64,000 nt of DNA. It comes from Pseudomonas bubulae (GTDB lineage: Bacteria; Pseudomonadota; Gammaproteobacteria; Pseudomonadales; Pseudomonadaceae). The position numbers and the translations under genes were made by a program. The stretch is from the NCBI RefSeq assembly GCF_037023725.1, contig NZ_CP146077.1:1649001-1713000 (forward strand), given 5' to 3'. Each line of letters opens with the position of its first letter. Positions within the stretch are counted from its first letter, which is position 1. Below the pieces are notes generated by a model, which was not told the origin of the DNA, did no database searches, and saw only the letters and a program-made list of their open reading frames with translations. Below are positions 28,672-37,876 of the stretch, in pieces.

Positions 28672-29482
28672 GCCAGCCACCAATTTTTGCTTGAGCAGCC
28701 TCGTGCTTCCTTCGGCAGTGCGGGGCGTTTTTTTGTCCCTGCGCAAATGTAAAGAAGGCGTGATCCTCACGTCGAAAAAGTCTGTGCGACACTGCGACAT
28801 ATTGTCACGCGCAGGGTGTCTCAGGGCTGGTTTTGGTCTGACCAGTGGTCTTTTAAACGTATGACTTCGTGTAACCCAGCTGAGGCATTTTGACGCTGGC
28901 AAAGGGGTTGAAATCAGGGTTGCGAGACTCAACGCAAATCGGCTGTAGCCCTTTTTATTTGGGCGTTCAGGCGGGGTCAGGGGGGGGTGTTCATGCGCTA
29001 AAAAGGGGCATAAAAGTGCAGGGCTAAAGACGTGCTACAACTCTGTTTCAAGGGGGGGCTTGAACGCTTGGCGTAATAATAGGCAGGGATTGTTACCGTA
29101 CCCGATAAGAATTATTTCGGGATGAGACATGGTTTATAGAGAGCTACCTAACTACAATCGCCCGCACTGAACGTCCAGCCTGCTCATCCCTGAGCCCAAG
29201 CGGGAAGTTGAAGGCCGACTGGGTTGTTCAATACAGGCGTCCCATGCGACTCCCAGGTACTGGCAACCCTTCTAAGTTCCGCACCAAATGGAATTGGTCT
29301 GTGACAAGGCCATTGACCACGTATCGAATAAGAAATCACTGCTAACCCGGAATTTTGCCCGTTCGCCTGATGGTGATAGAGCAGGCTTTCATTCAATTCC
29401 GGAAAAGAGCCAACCCTTGGCAGGGCGAAGTGTTGGCGAAAAAAACCAACTGCATTGTGCAAGCTGTTTTAGAGGTCGTGAG
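28672..29482 (+). other. Long intergenic region upstream of cyoA (no gene)
   Basis: A weak hairpin with a T tract (about 28695-28731) may end dsbB. A cluster TGCGACAC-TGCGACAT-ATTGTCAC (28785-28808) resembles sites of RegA/PrrA/RoxR redox regulators. The rest is AT-biased leader. The frame open from 29288 into cyoA has no ribosome site and no lipoprotein signal, so it is not taken as coding. Confidence 0.5.
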
Positions 29483-30421
29483 ATGACTAAAAAAAGGTAC
29501 CCCAGACTCCTTGGCTTATTGCCACTTTTCGGCACGCTGCTGCTGGGAGGTTGCAACATGACATTGCTCGATCCGGTGGGGCAGGTCGGGATCGAAGAGC
29601 GGAATCTGATCATCACTGCAACACTGCTGATGCTTCTGGTCGTGGTGCCGGTCATCATTATGACCCTCGTCTTCGCGTGGAAATATCGCGCGTCGAACAC
29701 CAGCGCTACCTATACACCTAAATGGTCGCACTCCACCAAGATCGAAGTCGTGATCTGGACTGTGCCAATTCTGATCATCATCGCCCTGGGCGTGATCACC
29801 TACAAGTCGACCCACGCGCTGGACCCTTATCGTCCGCTCGAGTCCGACGTCAAGCCGATTACCATCGAAGTGGTGGCAATGGACTGGAAGTGGATGTTCA
29901 TCTATCCGGAACAGGGTATCGCTACCGTCAACAAGATCGTGTTCCCGGCCAACACCCCGGTCAATTTCCGTATCACCTCTGACACGGTCATGAACTCGTT
30001 CTTCATTCCAGGCCTGGGCGGTCAGATCTACGCCATGGCCGGGATGACGACCAAGCTGCACCTGATTGCCAACCGCAACGCTGAAATGGAAGGCATCTCT
30101 GCCAACTACAGCGGTGCCGGTTTCACGGGCATGAAATTCAAAGCGATCGCGACTACTCAGGCTGATTTCGATGCTTGGGTAAGTGAAGTCAAAGCATCAC
30201 CTAAACAGCTTGACCAAGCTGAATACGAAGCCTTGAGCAAGCCAAGTCAGAACAACCCCGTTGAACTGTTCTCCTCGTACACACCGAACCTGTTTCAGAA
30301 AATCGTCGACAAGTACGAAGGTATGACGCCAGGCAAGCCGGTGAAGCACGAGAAGAAAGAAGTGGCCGGGACCGATGTGGTGGACATGAGTTCGCATTCA
30401 GCTGCCGGGGCAGAGGAGTAA
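29483..30421 (+). CDS. cyoA: Cytochrome bo3 ubiquinol oxidase subunit II
   Basis: 312 residues. Lipoprotein subunit of the terminal quinol oxidase: signal peptide with lipobox LLGGC (Cys24), two membrane helices (near residues 40-65 and 90-110) and a periplasmic cupredoxin fold. The Cu-A ligands of cytochrome c oxidases are absent ([24 protein letters not shown] in place of the CuA loop), as expected for a quinol oxidase. ATG 29483 follows AGAGGTCGTGAG. First gene of cyoABCDE. Confidence 0.96.
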   Translation: MTKKRYPRLLGLLPLFGTLLLGGCNMTLLDPVGQVGIEERNLIITATLLMLLVVVPVIIMTLVFAWKYRASNTSATYTPKWSHSTKIEVVIWTVPILIIIALGVITYKSTHALDPYRPLESDVKPITIEVVAMDWKWMFIYPEQGIATVNKIVFPANTPVNFRITSDTVMNSFFIPGLGGQIYAMAGMTTKLHLIANRNAEMEGISANYSGAGFTGMKFKAIATTQADFDAWVSEVKASPKQLDQAEYEALSKPSQNNPVELFSSYTPNLFQKIVDKYEGMTPGKPVKHEKKEVAGTDVVDMSSHSAAGAEE

Positions 30422-30424
30422 ACG

Positions 30425-32449
30425 ATGTTTGGTAAATTAAGTTGGGAAGCGGTCCCGTTCCACGAGCCGATCGTGATGGTGACCATCGCCATGATCGCGC
30501 TGGGTGGTCTGGCACTGTTTGCAGCAATCACGTATTTCAAGAAGTGGACCTACCTGTGGACCGAATGGCTAACGTCAGTCGACCACAAGAAAATCGGCGT
30601 GATGTACATCATCGTCGCCATGGTCATGCTGCTGCGCGGCTTTGCCGACGCAATCATGATGCGTACCCAGCTGGCCATGGCCACCGAGGGTTCGCCTGGC
30701 TACCTGCCACCTGAACACTATGACCAGATCTTCACCGCTCACGGTGTGATCATGATCATCTTCATGGCGATGCCATTCTTCACCGGCCTGATGAACCTTG
30801 CAGTGCCGCTGCAGATCGGCGCCCGTGACGTGGCCTACCCGTTCCTCAACTCCCTGAGCTTCTGGCTGCTGGTGTCCGGCGTTGTGCTGGTCAACCTGTC
30901 GCTGGGCGTCGGCGAGTTCGCCAAGACCGGTTGGGTTGCCTATCCGCCGCTGTCGGGCTTGCAGTACAGTCCGGGCGTGGGGATGGATTACTACATCTGG
31001 GCTCTACAGCTATCGGGGTTAGGTACGACGTTAACCGGGGTTAACTTCCTGGCGACCGTACTGAAGATGCGTGCTCCAGGCATGAAACTGATGGACATGC
31101 CGATCTTCACCTGGACCTGCACCTGGGCAAACGTCCTGATCGTGGCTTCGTTCCCGATCCTGACCGCTACCCTGGCACTGCTGACACTTGACCGTTACAT
31201 GGATTTCCACATTTTCACCAATGAACTTGGTGGCAATCCAATGATGTACGTCAACCTGTTCTGGGCGTGGGGTCACCCTGAGGTGTACATCCTCATTCTG
31301 CCGGCGTTCGGTATCTTCTCCGAAGTTATCTCCACGTTCACCGGCAAGCGTCTGTTCGGTCACCACTCGATGGTCTACGCCTCCGGCGCGATCTCGGTGC
31401 TGGGCTTCATGGTTTGGCTGCACCACTTCTTCACCATGGGTTCGGGTGCCAGCGTCAACGCCTTCTTCGGTCTGGCGACGATGCTGATTTCGATCCCGAC
31501 GGGGGTGAAGCTATTCAACTGGCTGTTCACCATCTACCAGGGCCGTCTGCGCTTCACCAGCCAGGTTCTGTGGACCCTGGGCTTTATGGTGACCTTCGCC
31601 ATCGGCGGCATGACTGGCGTACTGCTGGCCATCCCGGGTGCTGACTTCGTACTGCACAACAGCCTGTTCGTTATTGCTCACTTCCATAACGTGATCATCG
31701 GCGGCGCAGTATTCGGTTACATCGCAGGCTTCAGCTTCTACTTCCCGAAAGCGTTCGGCTTCAAGTTGAACGAAACCTGGGGCAAGCGCGCGTTCTGGTT
31801 CTGGATCGTCGGCTTCTTCATCGCCTTTATGCCGCTCTATGCACTGGGCTTCATGGGCATGACCCGTCGTCTGAACGCCAGCACCAACCCTGAGTGGGTG
31901 CCTTACCTGTACGTAGCCCTGTTCGGCGCAGTACTGATTGCCATGGGTATCGCCAGCCAGCTGATCCAGCTGTATGTCAGCGTCCGTGACCGCAACAAGC
32001 CAGAGAACGCCTGCGAATTCGGCGATCCATGGAATGCTCACACGCTGGAATGGTCGACTTCGTCGCCACCACCGTTCTACAACTTTGCTGTACTGCCAAA
32101 AGTCGACGGTATCGACCCGTTCACCGAAGCCAAGGAAAACGGCACTGCGTACCAGGTTCCGGCCAAGTACTCGCCTATCCACATGCCTAACAACACCGCT
32201 ACCGGTGTGTACATGGGTGCTTTGCTGACCGTCTTCGGTTTCGCGATGATCTGGCACATCTGGTGGCTGGCCATCGTGGGTCTGGTAGGTACGGTTGTTG
32301 TCTTCGTTGCTCACGCCGCCCGTGACGACCAAGGCTACATGGTGCCGGTCGAGACCATCGAGCGTATCGAGGCCGAGCAGCACAAGCGTCTGGTAGCCGC
32401 CAAAGCAATTCCGGCTACTCGTGTTGAAACCAAGTTGGAACAGGCTTAA
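30425..32449 (+). CDS. cyoB: Cytochrome bo3 ubiquinol oxidase subunit I
   Basis: 674 residues. Catalytic haem-copper subunit; oxidises ubiquinol, reduces O2 to water and pumps protons. Fifteen predicted helices. The low-spin haem ligand region [15 protein letters not shown], the CuB/Tyr motif [14 protein letters not shown] (His-Tyr cross-link of type A oxidases), the His pair in LHHFFTMG and the haem-o ligand region HFHNVIIGG are all present. Starts three bases after cyoA. Confidence 0.97.
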   Translation: MFGKLSWEAVPFHEPIVMVTIAMIALGGLALFAAITYFKKWTYLWTEWLTSVDHKKIGVMYIIVAMVMLLRGFADAIMMRTQLAMATEGSPGYLPPEHYDQIFTAHGVIMIIFMAMPFFTGLMNLAVPLQIGARDVAYPFLNSLSFWLLVSGVVLVNLSLGVGEFAKTGWVAYPPLSGLQYSPGVGMDYYIWALQLSGLGTTLTGVNFLATVLKMRAPGMKLMDMPIFTWTCTWANVLIVASFPILTATLALLTLDRYMDFHIFTNELGGNPMMYVNLFWAWGHPEVYILILPAFGIFSEVISTFTGKRLFGHHSMVYASGAISVLGFMVWLHHFFTMGSGASVNAFFGLATMLISIPTGVKLFNWLFTIYQGRLRFTSQVLWTLGFMVTFAIGGMTGVLLAIPGADFVLHNSLFVIAHFHNVIIGGAVFGYIAGFSFYFPKAFGFKLNETWGKRAFWFWIVGFFIAFMPLYALGFMGMTRRLNASTNPEWVPYLYVALFGAVLIAMGIASQLIQLYVSVRDRNKPENACEFGDPWNAHTLEWSTSSPPPFYNFAVLPKVDGIDPFTEAKENGTAYQVPAKYSPIHMPNNTATGVYMGALLTVFGFAMIWHIWWLAIVGLVGTVVVFVAHAARDDQGYMVPVETIERIEAEQHKRLVAAKAIPATRVETKLEQA

Positions 32450-32452
32450 ACC

Positions 32453-33076
32453 ATGTCGAACTTAGCGACCACTGCTGGACACGCTCATGGTCACGACCAT
32501 GAGCATGAGGAACACCACGACGCGGGCGAGACAACCATTTTTGGTTTCTGGCTCTACCTGATGACCGACTGCATCTTGTTTGCATCGATCTTCGCGGTAT
32601 ACGCGGTATTGGTAAACAACGTTGCAGGTGGCCCGTCGGGCCACGACATCTTCGAACTGCCGTACGTACTGGGTGAAACTGCCCTGCTGCTGTTCAGTTC
32701 GATCACCTACGGCTTCGCCATGCTGGCGTTGTTCAAGGGCAAGAAACAGCAGGTGCTGTTCTGGCTGGCCATGACCTTCCTGCTCGGTGCAGGCTTCATC
32801 GCCATGGAAATCAACGAGTTCCACCTGTTGATCTCCGAGGGCTACGGCCCTAGCCGTTCGGGCTTCCTGTCTGGCTTCTTCACCCTGGTCGGTACCCACG
32901 GTCTGCACGTGACCAGCGGTCTGATCTGGATGGCGATCATGATGTACCAGGTGCAGAAAAACGGCCTGACCTCGACCAACAAGACCCGCCTGAGCTGCCT
33001 GAGCCTGTTCTGGCACTTCCTGGACGTGGTGTGGATCTGCGTATTCACCGTTGTTTACCTGATGGGGACTTTGTAA
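32453..33076 (+). CDS. cyoC: Cytochrome bo3 ubiquinol oxidase subunit III
   Basis: 207 residues with five membrane helices and a His-rich N-terminal tail ([14 protein letters not shown]) typical of CyoC. Stabilises the complex and has no redox centre. Family mark [14 protein letters not shown] near residue 147. Separated from cyoB by three bases; the last base of its stop is the first base of the cyoD start. Confidence 0.96.
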   Translation: MSNLATTAGHAHGHDHEHEEHHDAGETTIFGFWLYLMTDCILFASIFAVYAVLVNNVAGGPSGHDIFELPYVLGETALLLFSSITYGFAMLALFKGKKQQVLFWLAMTFLLGAGFIAMEINEFHLLISEGYGPSRSGFLSGFFTLVGTHGLHVTSGLIWMAIMMYQVQKNGLTSTNKTRLSCLSLFWHFLDVVWICVFTVVYLMGTL

Positions 33077-33402
33077 TGGCTAACGCACATTCCGACGGCG
33101 CCAACCACGGCAGCGTGAAGTCCTACGCGATCGGCTTCATCCTGTCGGTGATCCTGACCGTTATTCCGTTCGGGCTGGTGATGTACCCATCGCTGCCCAA
33201 ATTCACCACCCTGGCGATCGTACTGTTGTTCGCCGTGGTGCAAGTGGTTGTTCACCTGGTGTACTTCCTGCACCTGGACCGTTCGCCTGCACAACGCAAC
33301 AACGTCACCGCGCTGGTATTTGCTGCGCTGGTAATTGTGCTGCTGGTGGGCTTGTCCCTGTGGATCATGTTCAGCATCCACACTGAAATGATGGCGAAGT
33401 GA
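33076..33402 (+). CDS. cyoD: Cytochrome bo3 ubiquinol oxidase subunit IV
   Basis: 108 residues with three membrane helices, the standard CyoD size; helps assemble the CuB site. ATG 33076 overlaps the cyoC stop (TAATG). The motif QVVVHLVYFLHLD in the second helix is characteristic. A 45-base upstream in-frame extension lies wholly in cyoC and is rejected. Confidence 0.95.
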   Translation: MANAHSDGANHGSVKSYAIGFILSVILTVIPFGLVMYPSLPKFTTLAIVLLFAVVQVVVHLVYFLHLDRSPAQRNNVTALVFAALVIVLLVGLSLWIMFSIHTEMMAK

Positions 33403-33413
33403 GGTAAGACCCG

Positions 33414-34301
33414 ATGTCCTTCAAGCACTTTATCCAAATCACCAAACCGGGGATCATTTTCGGTAACGTGCTTTCTGTGGCAGGCGGGTTCTTCCTGGCC
33501 TCGAAGGGGCATTTCGATCTTGCCCTGTTCCTGGCTGCGGTAATCGGCACCTCCCTGGTGGTAGCGTCCGGTTGTGTGTTCAACAACTGCATCGACCGCG
33601 ACATTGACATCAAGATGGACCGCACCAAGAACCGCGTACTGGTTCAAGGCCTGATCTCCCTCAAGGTGGCGCTGGTTTACGCCACCCTGCTGGGGGGCGC
33701 CGGCCTGTACCTGTTGTATCGCGTAGCCAACCCGCTGGCGGCTCTGTTCGCCGCGATCGGTTTCGTGATCTACGTCGGTCTGTACAGCCTGTACTTCAAG
33801 CGCAAGTCGGTTCACGGCACGCTTATCGGCAGTCTGTCGGGTGCAATGCCTCCGGTCATCGGCTATGTAGCTGTGAGCAACAGCTTCGACATGGCTGCAA
33901 TGACCTTGCTGGTGATGTTCAGCCTGTGGCAGATGCCGCATTCCTACGCCATCGCGATCTTCCGCTTCAACGATTACCTGGCTGCATCGATTCCGGTGTT
34001 GCCAGTGAAGCGCGGGATCAAGGTTGCCAAGAAGCACATCCTGCTCTACATCCTCGCGTTTCTGATCGCGACCCTGATGCTCACCCTCGGCGGTTACGCC
34101 GGCATGAGCTACATGGCCGTGGCTGCTGCGATGGGCATGTACTGGCTGTACATGGCGTGGACGGGCTACAAGGCCGTCGACGACAAGGTCTGGGCACGCA
34201 AGCTGTTCGTGTTCTCGATCTTCACCATCACCGCGCTGAGCGTCATGATGTCCCTGGATTTCAAAGCGCCTGCCGAGTTGTTACTGACTTACGCGCACTG
34301 A
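33414..34301 (+). CDS. cyoE: Protohaem IX farnesyltransferase (haem O synthase)
   Basis: 295 residues. UbiA-type membrane prenyltransferase that makes haem O for the bo3 oxidase. First Asp-rich motif [18 protein letters not shown] and the second conserved loop [24 protein letters not shown] are intact; about eight to nine helices. Last gene of the cyo operon, followed by a strong terminator. Confidence 0.96.
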   Translation: MSFKHFIQITKPGIIFGNVLSVAGGFFLASKGHFDLALFLAAVIGTSLVVASGCVFNNCIDRDIDIKMDRTKNRVLVQGLISLKVALVYATLLGGAGLYLLYRVANPLAALFAAIGFVIYVGLYSLYFKRKSVHGTLIGSLSGAMPPVIGYVAVSNSFDMAAMTLLVMFSLWQMPHSYAIAIFRFNDYLAASIPVLPVKRGIKVAKKHILLYILAFLIATLMLTLGGYAGMSYMAVAAAMGMYWLYMAWTGYKAVDDKVWARKLFVFSIFTITALSVMMSLDFKAPAELLLTYAH

Positions 34302-34315
34302 TCTGTCCAGAGTGA

Positions 34316-34351
34316 AAAACCCCGCCTTCGAAAGAAGAGCGGGGTTTTTTT
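34316..34351 (+). terminator. Terminator of the cyo operon
   Basis: AAACCCCGC and GCGGGGTTT form a nine-base stem around a purine-rich loop, followed by a run of T residues. It lies 15 bases after cyoE. Confidence 0.92.
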
Positions 34352-34550
34352 ATGCGGAAATTCACGTGTGCAAATTGGCTCAGGGGGGGGCTACACACCG
34401 GAAATGTTTGGTGGTTGGTTTGTTTTTTTGCTGTTTTCCTACTGATTGCAAAGTCTAGGCCTACATTATTTGTTTTTTTCTGATGCTCAAATACAACGGC
34501 TAAATTGAGTTTGTAAATTTGTTCAAAAACTAAATGATCAGGTGCCTATA

Positions 34551-35288
34551 ATGCTTTCAGCTAGTTTTAAAAAAACTATTGCAGTACTTGCTCTCGGGTG
34601 TGCGTCTGTGGGGGCCGTATCTTCTGTTCAAGCCGGGAATAAAATGTCCCAGGAACAGCTTCAGAAACTGTTAACCCAGGAATACATTAAAAAAGCTGAG
34701 GAGCGAGCGCGTCTTCAAAAACAAGCCCAACTCAGAAATGAAGAGGCACGAAAAAAAGCGGCCGCCGTACATGCAAAAAATGATGCCATCGGCGAACAAA
34801 TCCGAAAGCAACTGGCCGCAGATAAAGTACAAAAAGCAGCAGATAAGGCCGCAAAATTAGCAGCACGCAGAGCCGAAACGCTAAAGAGTGCAAAACAAAG
34901 CCATGCAGCCAGAAAAGCATCGCAGGTGCCTGTAGGGCCAGCGGTACAGAGCGCATTGGCATTGAGTTGCAGTGCGTCGGGTGTGACTGCGCAAATTGAA
35001 GGCGTAAGCTCTATTACTCCGCTTGTTAGCGGGAAGCATACCGTTGTGCAGGTTACAAAATACAAAATCACCCCTGTGGACCGTTCACGTTTTTATGGGA
35101 GCGTCTCCGCATCATTTTTTATTACCGGCGAGCAGCTTACTGGGGCGAAGATTTTTAAGATGAGTGATAGCTGGACCCCAGCCAATATTGTACTGCGTAC
35201 CTATGCACCAGCACCTGAGTTTAGTGTCAACTTATCAGCGAATGGTAAAGTGCAAAAATTTTCCTGCGTTCTGCGTAAGAAATTCTAA
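34551..35288 (+). CDS. Secreted Lys/Ala-rich protein of unknown function
   Basis: 245 residues from ATG 34551; a GTG three codons earlier is less likely because the CAGG ribosome site is better placed for the ATG. Signal peptide LSASFKKTIAVLALGCASVGA with cleavage after VQA. Residues about 35-125 are strongly helical and charged (KKAEERARLQKQAQLRNEEA, ADKAAKLAARRAETLKSAK), a likely coiled coil. The C-terminal 110 residues look beta-rich and contain two Cys (LSCSASG and FSCVLRKKF), a possible disulfide. Codon use is more AT-rich than in the cyo genes. It could be a structural or exported partner of the downstream transporter, but it has its own spacing of about 700 bases from it. Family not recognised. 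Confidence 0.75.
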   Translation: MLSASFKKTIAVLALGCASVGAVSSVQAGNKMSQEQLQKLLTQEYIKKAEERARLQKQAQLRNEEARKKAAAVHAKNDAIGEQIRKQLAADKVQKAADKAAKLAARRAETLKSAKQSHAARKASQVPVGPAVQSALALSCSASGVTAQIEGVSSITPLVSGKHTVVQVTKYKITPVDRSRFYGSVSASFFITGEQLTGAKIFKMSDSWTPANIVLRTYAPAPEFSVNLSANGKVQKFSCVLRKKF

Positions 35289-35859
35289 GGTTACCAGCGT
35301 ATAAAATCCGCGGAGGCGTACATAGAGATGCCAGGGTGGTGTTTTGAGCGTGGTTGCACTGCGTGGGGCTGCAGTATTTAAAAAAATAATGAAATACTAG
35401 GTCGGCCTTTTTATTCTTTGATTTGTTTGTTCGACTGTTGCGGCGATTGGAACTCAGTTTTAGTTCTGGCTGTTGTTCGGGTTGAGTCAGGAAGACAGTC
35501 CGCCCTGATATGGGCTTTCGCTCGATTGTCAGGGAAAAAACGTCATGCTTTTCGGCGCCTGAACACTGAGCTCTGATAATGCGGTACGACCCTTGTGAGT
35601 ATATAGATGCGATGGCTCGAAAGCTGGCAGCCGAGCTGTTTCTGGTCACTCTGAACCGGCTCGCTTAAAGTTAGCATAAGCGGGTACAAGTTCTATATGT
35701 TCTGGGGGCGTATTTTATTGAGCTGGTCGCGTGGTCTTTACCTACATATTGTGAGGCGAGCCCCTACATTTTCTAGTGTCGGCCAGTGATTAAATGTGTT
35801 TGCTGGTTAGGCGGTTTTAATTGTAGTGGGCTCAAAGTTTTAAAATTCAGAGATTTTCT
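35289..35859 (+). other. AT-rich intergenic region before the exporter operon
   Basis: About 570 bases without a convincing gene. A minus-strand frame of 140 codons overlaps the secreted-protein gene but has no ribosome site or recognisable sequence. Composition is more AT-rich than the flanks. Promoter elements for the exporter probably lie here but none was resolved. Confidence 0.5.
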
Positions 35860-35988
35860 ATGCCTTCATTTTTATGTGAGCAGCCAACTGTTCTTTGTTC
35901 TTCTGGTCGTTTGTCAGTCCCAGCTATTTATGTTTGTGCATGGGTCGAATACAGGTCTGACGGGCAGGGGGGGGCGGTGTTGTCATGA
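35860..35988 (+). CDS. Possible 42-residue peptide overlapping the exporter ATPase start
   Basis: Open frame of 42 codons from ATG 35860 to a TGA that overlaps the ATPase start codon as ATGA. The peptide (MPSFLCEQPTVLCSSG, then LSVPAIYVCAWVEYRSDGQ) contains three Cys and ends GGAVLS. A weak AGAG stands eight bases before the ATG. The overlap is the usual form of translational coupling and this is the right place for a precursor peptide or leader of the exporter operon. Against it: frames this long arise by chance, and no family is recognised. Confidence 0.3.
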   Translation: MPSFLCEQPTVLCSSGRLSVPAIYVCAWVEYRSDGQGGAVLS

Positions 35989-36677
35989 GCAGCCCGGCAT
36001 GCATTTCAATGAAGGGGGTCAGCAAGAGTTATGCGTGCCAAGGGGGAGGGAGCCCGGTCATAAGCCACGTTGATTTTCATATCGCGGTCGCAGACTCCTG
36101 CGCCATTATTGGTCCGTCCGGATCCGGTAAAAGTACATTGTTGAATATAATCGGCCTGCTGGACTTTGCCGACGCGGGTGAGTACCTGTTTATGGGACGC
36201 CCTGTCACAAAAAAACAGAGTGACGAGTTGGCAGCCCTGAGAAAGAAGAACATCGGATTTGTCTTTCAGAATTTCAATTTGATCCCCCGTTTAAATGTTG
36301 TCGAAAATGTAGCCTTGCCGCTTCGCTATCACGGGGTTGACCGCGGGCAATCTCTGGAACGGGCGATGCTGATGTTGCAACGGGTCGGGATGGCTCATCG
36401 CGCAGGCTACAAGCCTGCCGATCTGTCGGGAGGGCAAAAGCAACGCGTCGCTATTGCCCGGGCTCTGGTGGGGCAGCCATCCCTGATACTGGCTGACGAG
36501 CCGACCGGCAGCCTGGATGGCCAGACGGCCAGTGAAATTCTCGAGCTGTTGCTGTCGATCCAGAAAGAACAAGGCGTCACATTATTGATTGTTACCCACG
36601 ACCCACTGGTTGCAGGCCTTATGCGCAGGCAAGTCCGTGTATGTAACGGGCGGGTTGAGGAGGCGGGCAAGTGCTAG
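35985..36677 (+). CDS. ABC exporter ATPase (MacB/LolD type)
   Basis: 230 residues. ATP-binding subunit of a type VII (MacB-like) ABC system. Walker A GPSGSGKST (43-51), Q-loop FVFQNFNLIPRLNVVENVALPL, signature LSGGQKQR, Walker B LILADEPTGSLD and switch His in IVTHD. The LIPRLNVVENV segment after the Q-loop is typical of the LolD/MacB/FtsE group. A G-rich run stands before the ATG. It overlaps the permease gene by seven bases. Unlike MacB the ATPase is not fused to the permease. Confidence 0.9.
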   Translation: MSSPACISMKGVSKSYACQGGGSPVISHVDFHIAVADSCAIIGPSGSGKSTLLNIIGLLDFADAGEYLFMGRPVTKKQSDELAALRKKNIGFVFQNFNLIPRLNVVENVALPLRYHGVDRGQSLERAMLMLQRVGMAHRAGYKPADLSGGQKQRVAIARALVGQPSLILADEPTGSLDGQTASEILELLLSIQKEQGVTLLIVTHDPLVAGLMRRQVRVCNGRVEEAGKC

Positions 36678-37876
36678 CCCTGATGACTTTCCTGCCTCCA
36701 TCACTGCTGCAAGTGGGCGCAGATGCAGCAGACAGTTTTCGCACGCTGGGCAAGCGCTCGATTCTCGCCTTGTTAGGCATCGTGATAGGTAGCGCCTCGA
36801 TTATCGCAGTCATCAATATCGGGCATAACGCACGGCAGGAGGTCGCAAGTGTCTTCCACAACATGGGCGTCGATACATTTGCGGTGAGTTTCTCTGTCAA
36901 GCAAGGGCGGCAAGCGTCACCTCTCTCTATCGAGGCTGCAACATTCAGGAAGTTGGTCCTGGAAGGTCTGTTGATCGCTCCTGCAGCGATAGTGCCTGCC
37001 CAGGCCGGATTTAACCACCGGACTATCAATATCCGCCTGGTAGGAACCGAGCCTTCCCTGTTAGACGTGATGAAACTGTCGTTAGCGTATGGGCGGTTTT
37101 TGCATCCCTTTGATCAGGACGAAAATGTGGTTGTGCTTGGTCACGATATCGCAACCTCACTGAGCAGCGATGGAACTCTGATCAAGACCGGTGACTGGCT
37201 CAAAATCAATAACTACCTGTTTAGGGTTATCGGTGTATTGCAATCTCGAACGCACTCACTGATCAGTCCGGTCTCCGCCGATCTTTCAGTTTTTGTACCG
37301 TTGCAGGCCATGAATCGTGTGGCAAGCGAGGCCAGAATAGATGATTTGGTTGCGCGTATCCCCCTTCACAAAAAAAGTGAAAACGTAGCCTCGACCTTCG
37401 GTGAAATGCTGACCCGTACTTTCAAGTCCCGAGACATTGAGGTGGTTACACCTGTGCAAATGATCGAGGGGATGAATAGCCAGAATCGCACTTTCCATTA
37501 CCTCTTGATGGCCTTGGGGGTCATCACGCTGGTAGGCGGCGGAGTGGCGGTGATGAACGTTATGTATATGAACGTTTCTGAGCGCCGTAGTGAAATAGGT
37601 TTACGTATGGCAATGGGTGCCCGCCGTCAGGACATTCGCAATTTGTTTCTGATCGAAGCCGCTGCGCTTAGCGTTTTAGGGGCTGTGTTGGGCGCTGGGC
37701 TGGGCATGGCACTGGCTTACATTTATGCCCAAGTATCGGGTTGGGCGTTCGCCATGGCATTCAGCGCCATCCCCTTGGGCGTCACAAGCACGGTTTTGGT
37801 CGGCGTGTTCTTTGGTTTGAAACCTGCCATTACGGCTTCTCGCCTGACTCCGGTGGAGGCCCTGCGTGATTATTAA
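36671..37876 (+). CDS. FtsX/MacB-type ABC exporter permease
   Basis: 401 residues, starting at GTG 36671: AGGAGG lies seven bases upstream, whereas the ATG four codons later has no ribosome site. One N-terminal helix (28-50), a periplasmic MacB-PCD domain of about 220 residues, then three helices near 280-300, 328-352 and 370-392, i.e. the four-helix FtsX topology. The coupling segment SERRSEIGLRMAMGARRQDI and the final TPVEALRDY are family hallmarks. Such permeases push periplasmic substrates through a TolC duct by mechanotransmission rather than moving them across the inner membrane. Overlaps its neighbours by 7 and 11 bases. Confidence 0.9.
   Translation: MLALMTFLPPSLLQVGADAADSFRTLGKRSILALLGIVIGSASIIAVINIGHNARQEVASVFHNMGVDTFAVSFSVKQGRQASPLSIEAATFRKLVLEGLLIAPAAIVPAQAGFNHRTINIRLVGTEPSLLDVMKLSLAYGRFLHPFDQDENVVVLGHDIATSLSSDGTLIKTGDWLKINNYLFRVIGVLQSRTHSLISPVSADLSVFVPLQAMNRVASEARIDDLVARIPLHKKSENVASTFGEMLTRTFKSRDIEVVTPVQMIEGMNSQNRTFHYLLMALGVITLVGGGVAVMNVMYMNVSERRSEIGLRMAMGARRQDIRNLFLIEAAALSVLGAVLGAGLGMALAYIYAQVSGWAFAMAFSAIPLGVTSTVLVGVFFGLKPAITASRLTPVEALRDY

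Noticed and set aside
29288..29482. Upstream extension of cyoA by 65 codons
   Set aside because: It would bury the lipoprotein signal peptide inside the protein. The ATG at 29483 has a good ribosome site and the correct lipobox distance.
35227..35649. Minus-strand frame of 140 codons after the secreted-protein gene
   Set aside because: No ribosome site, no recognisable domain, and it overlaps the supported plus-strand gene.
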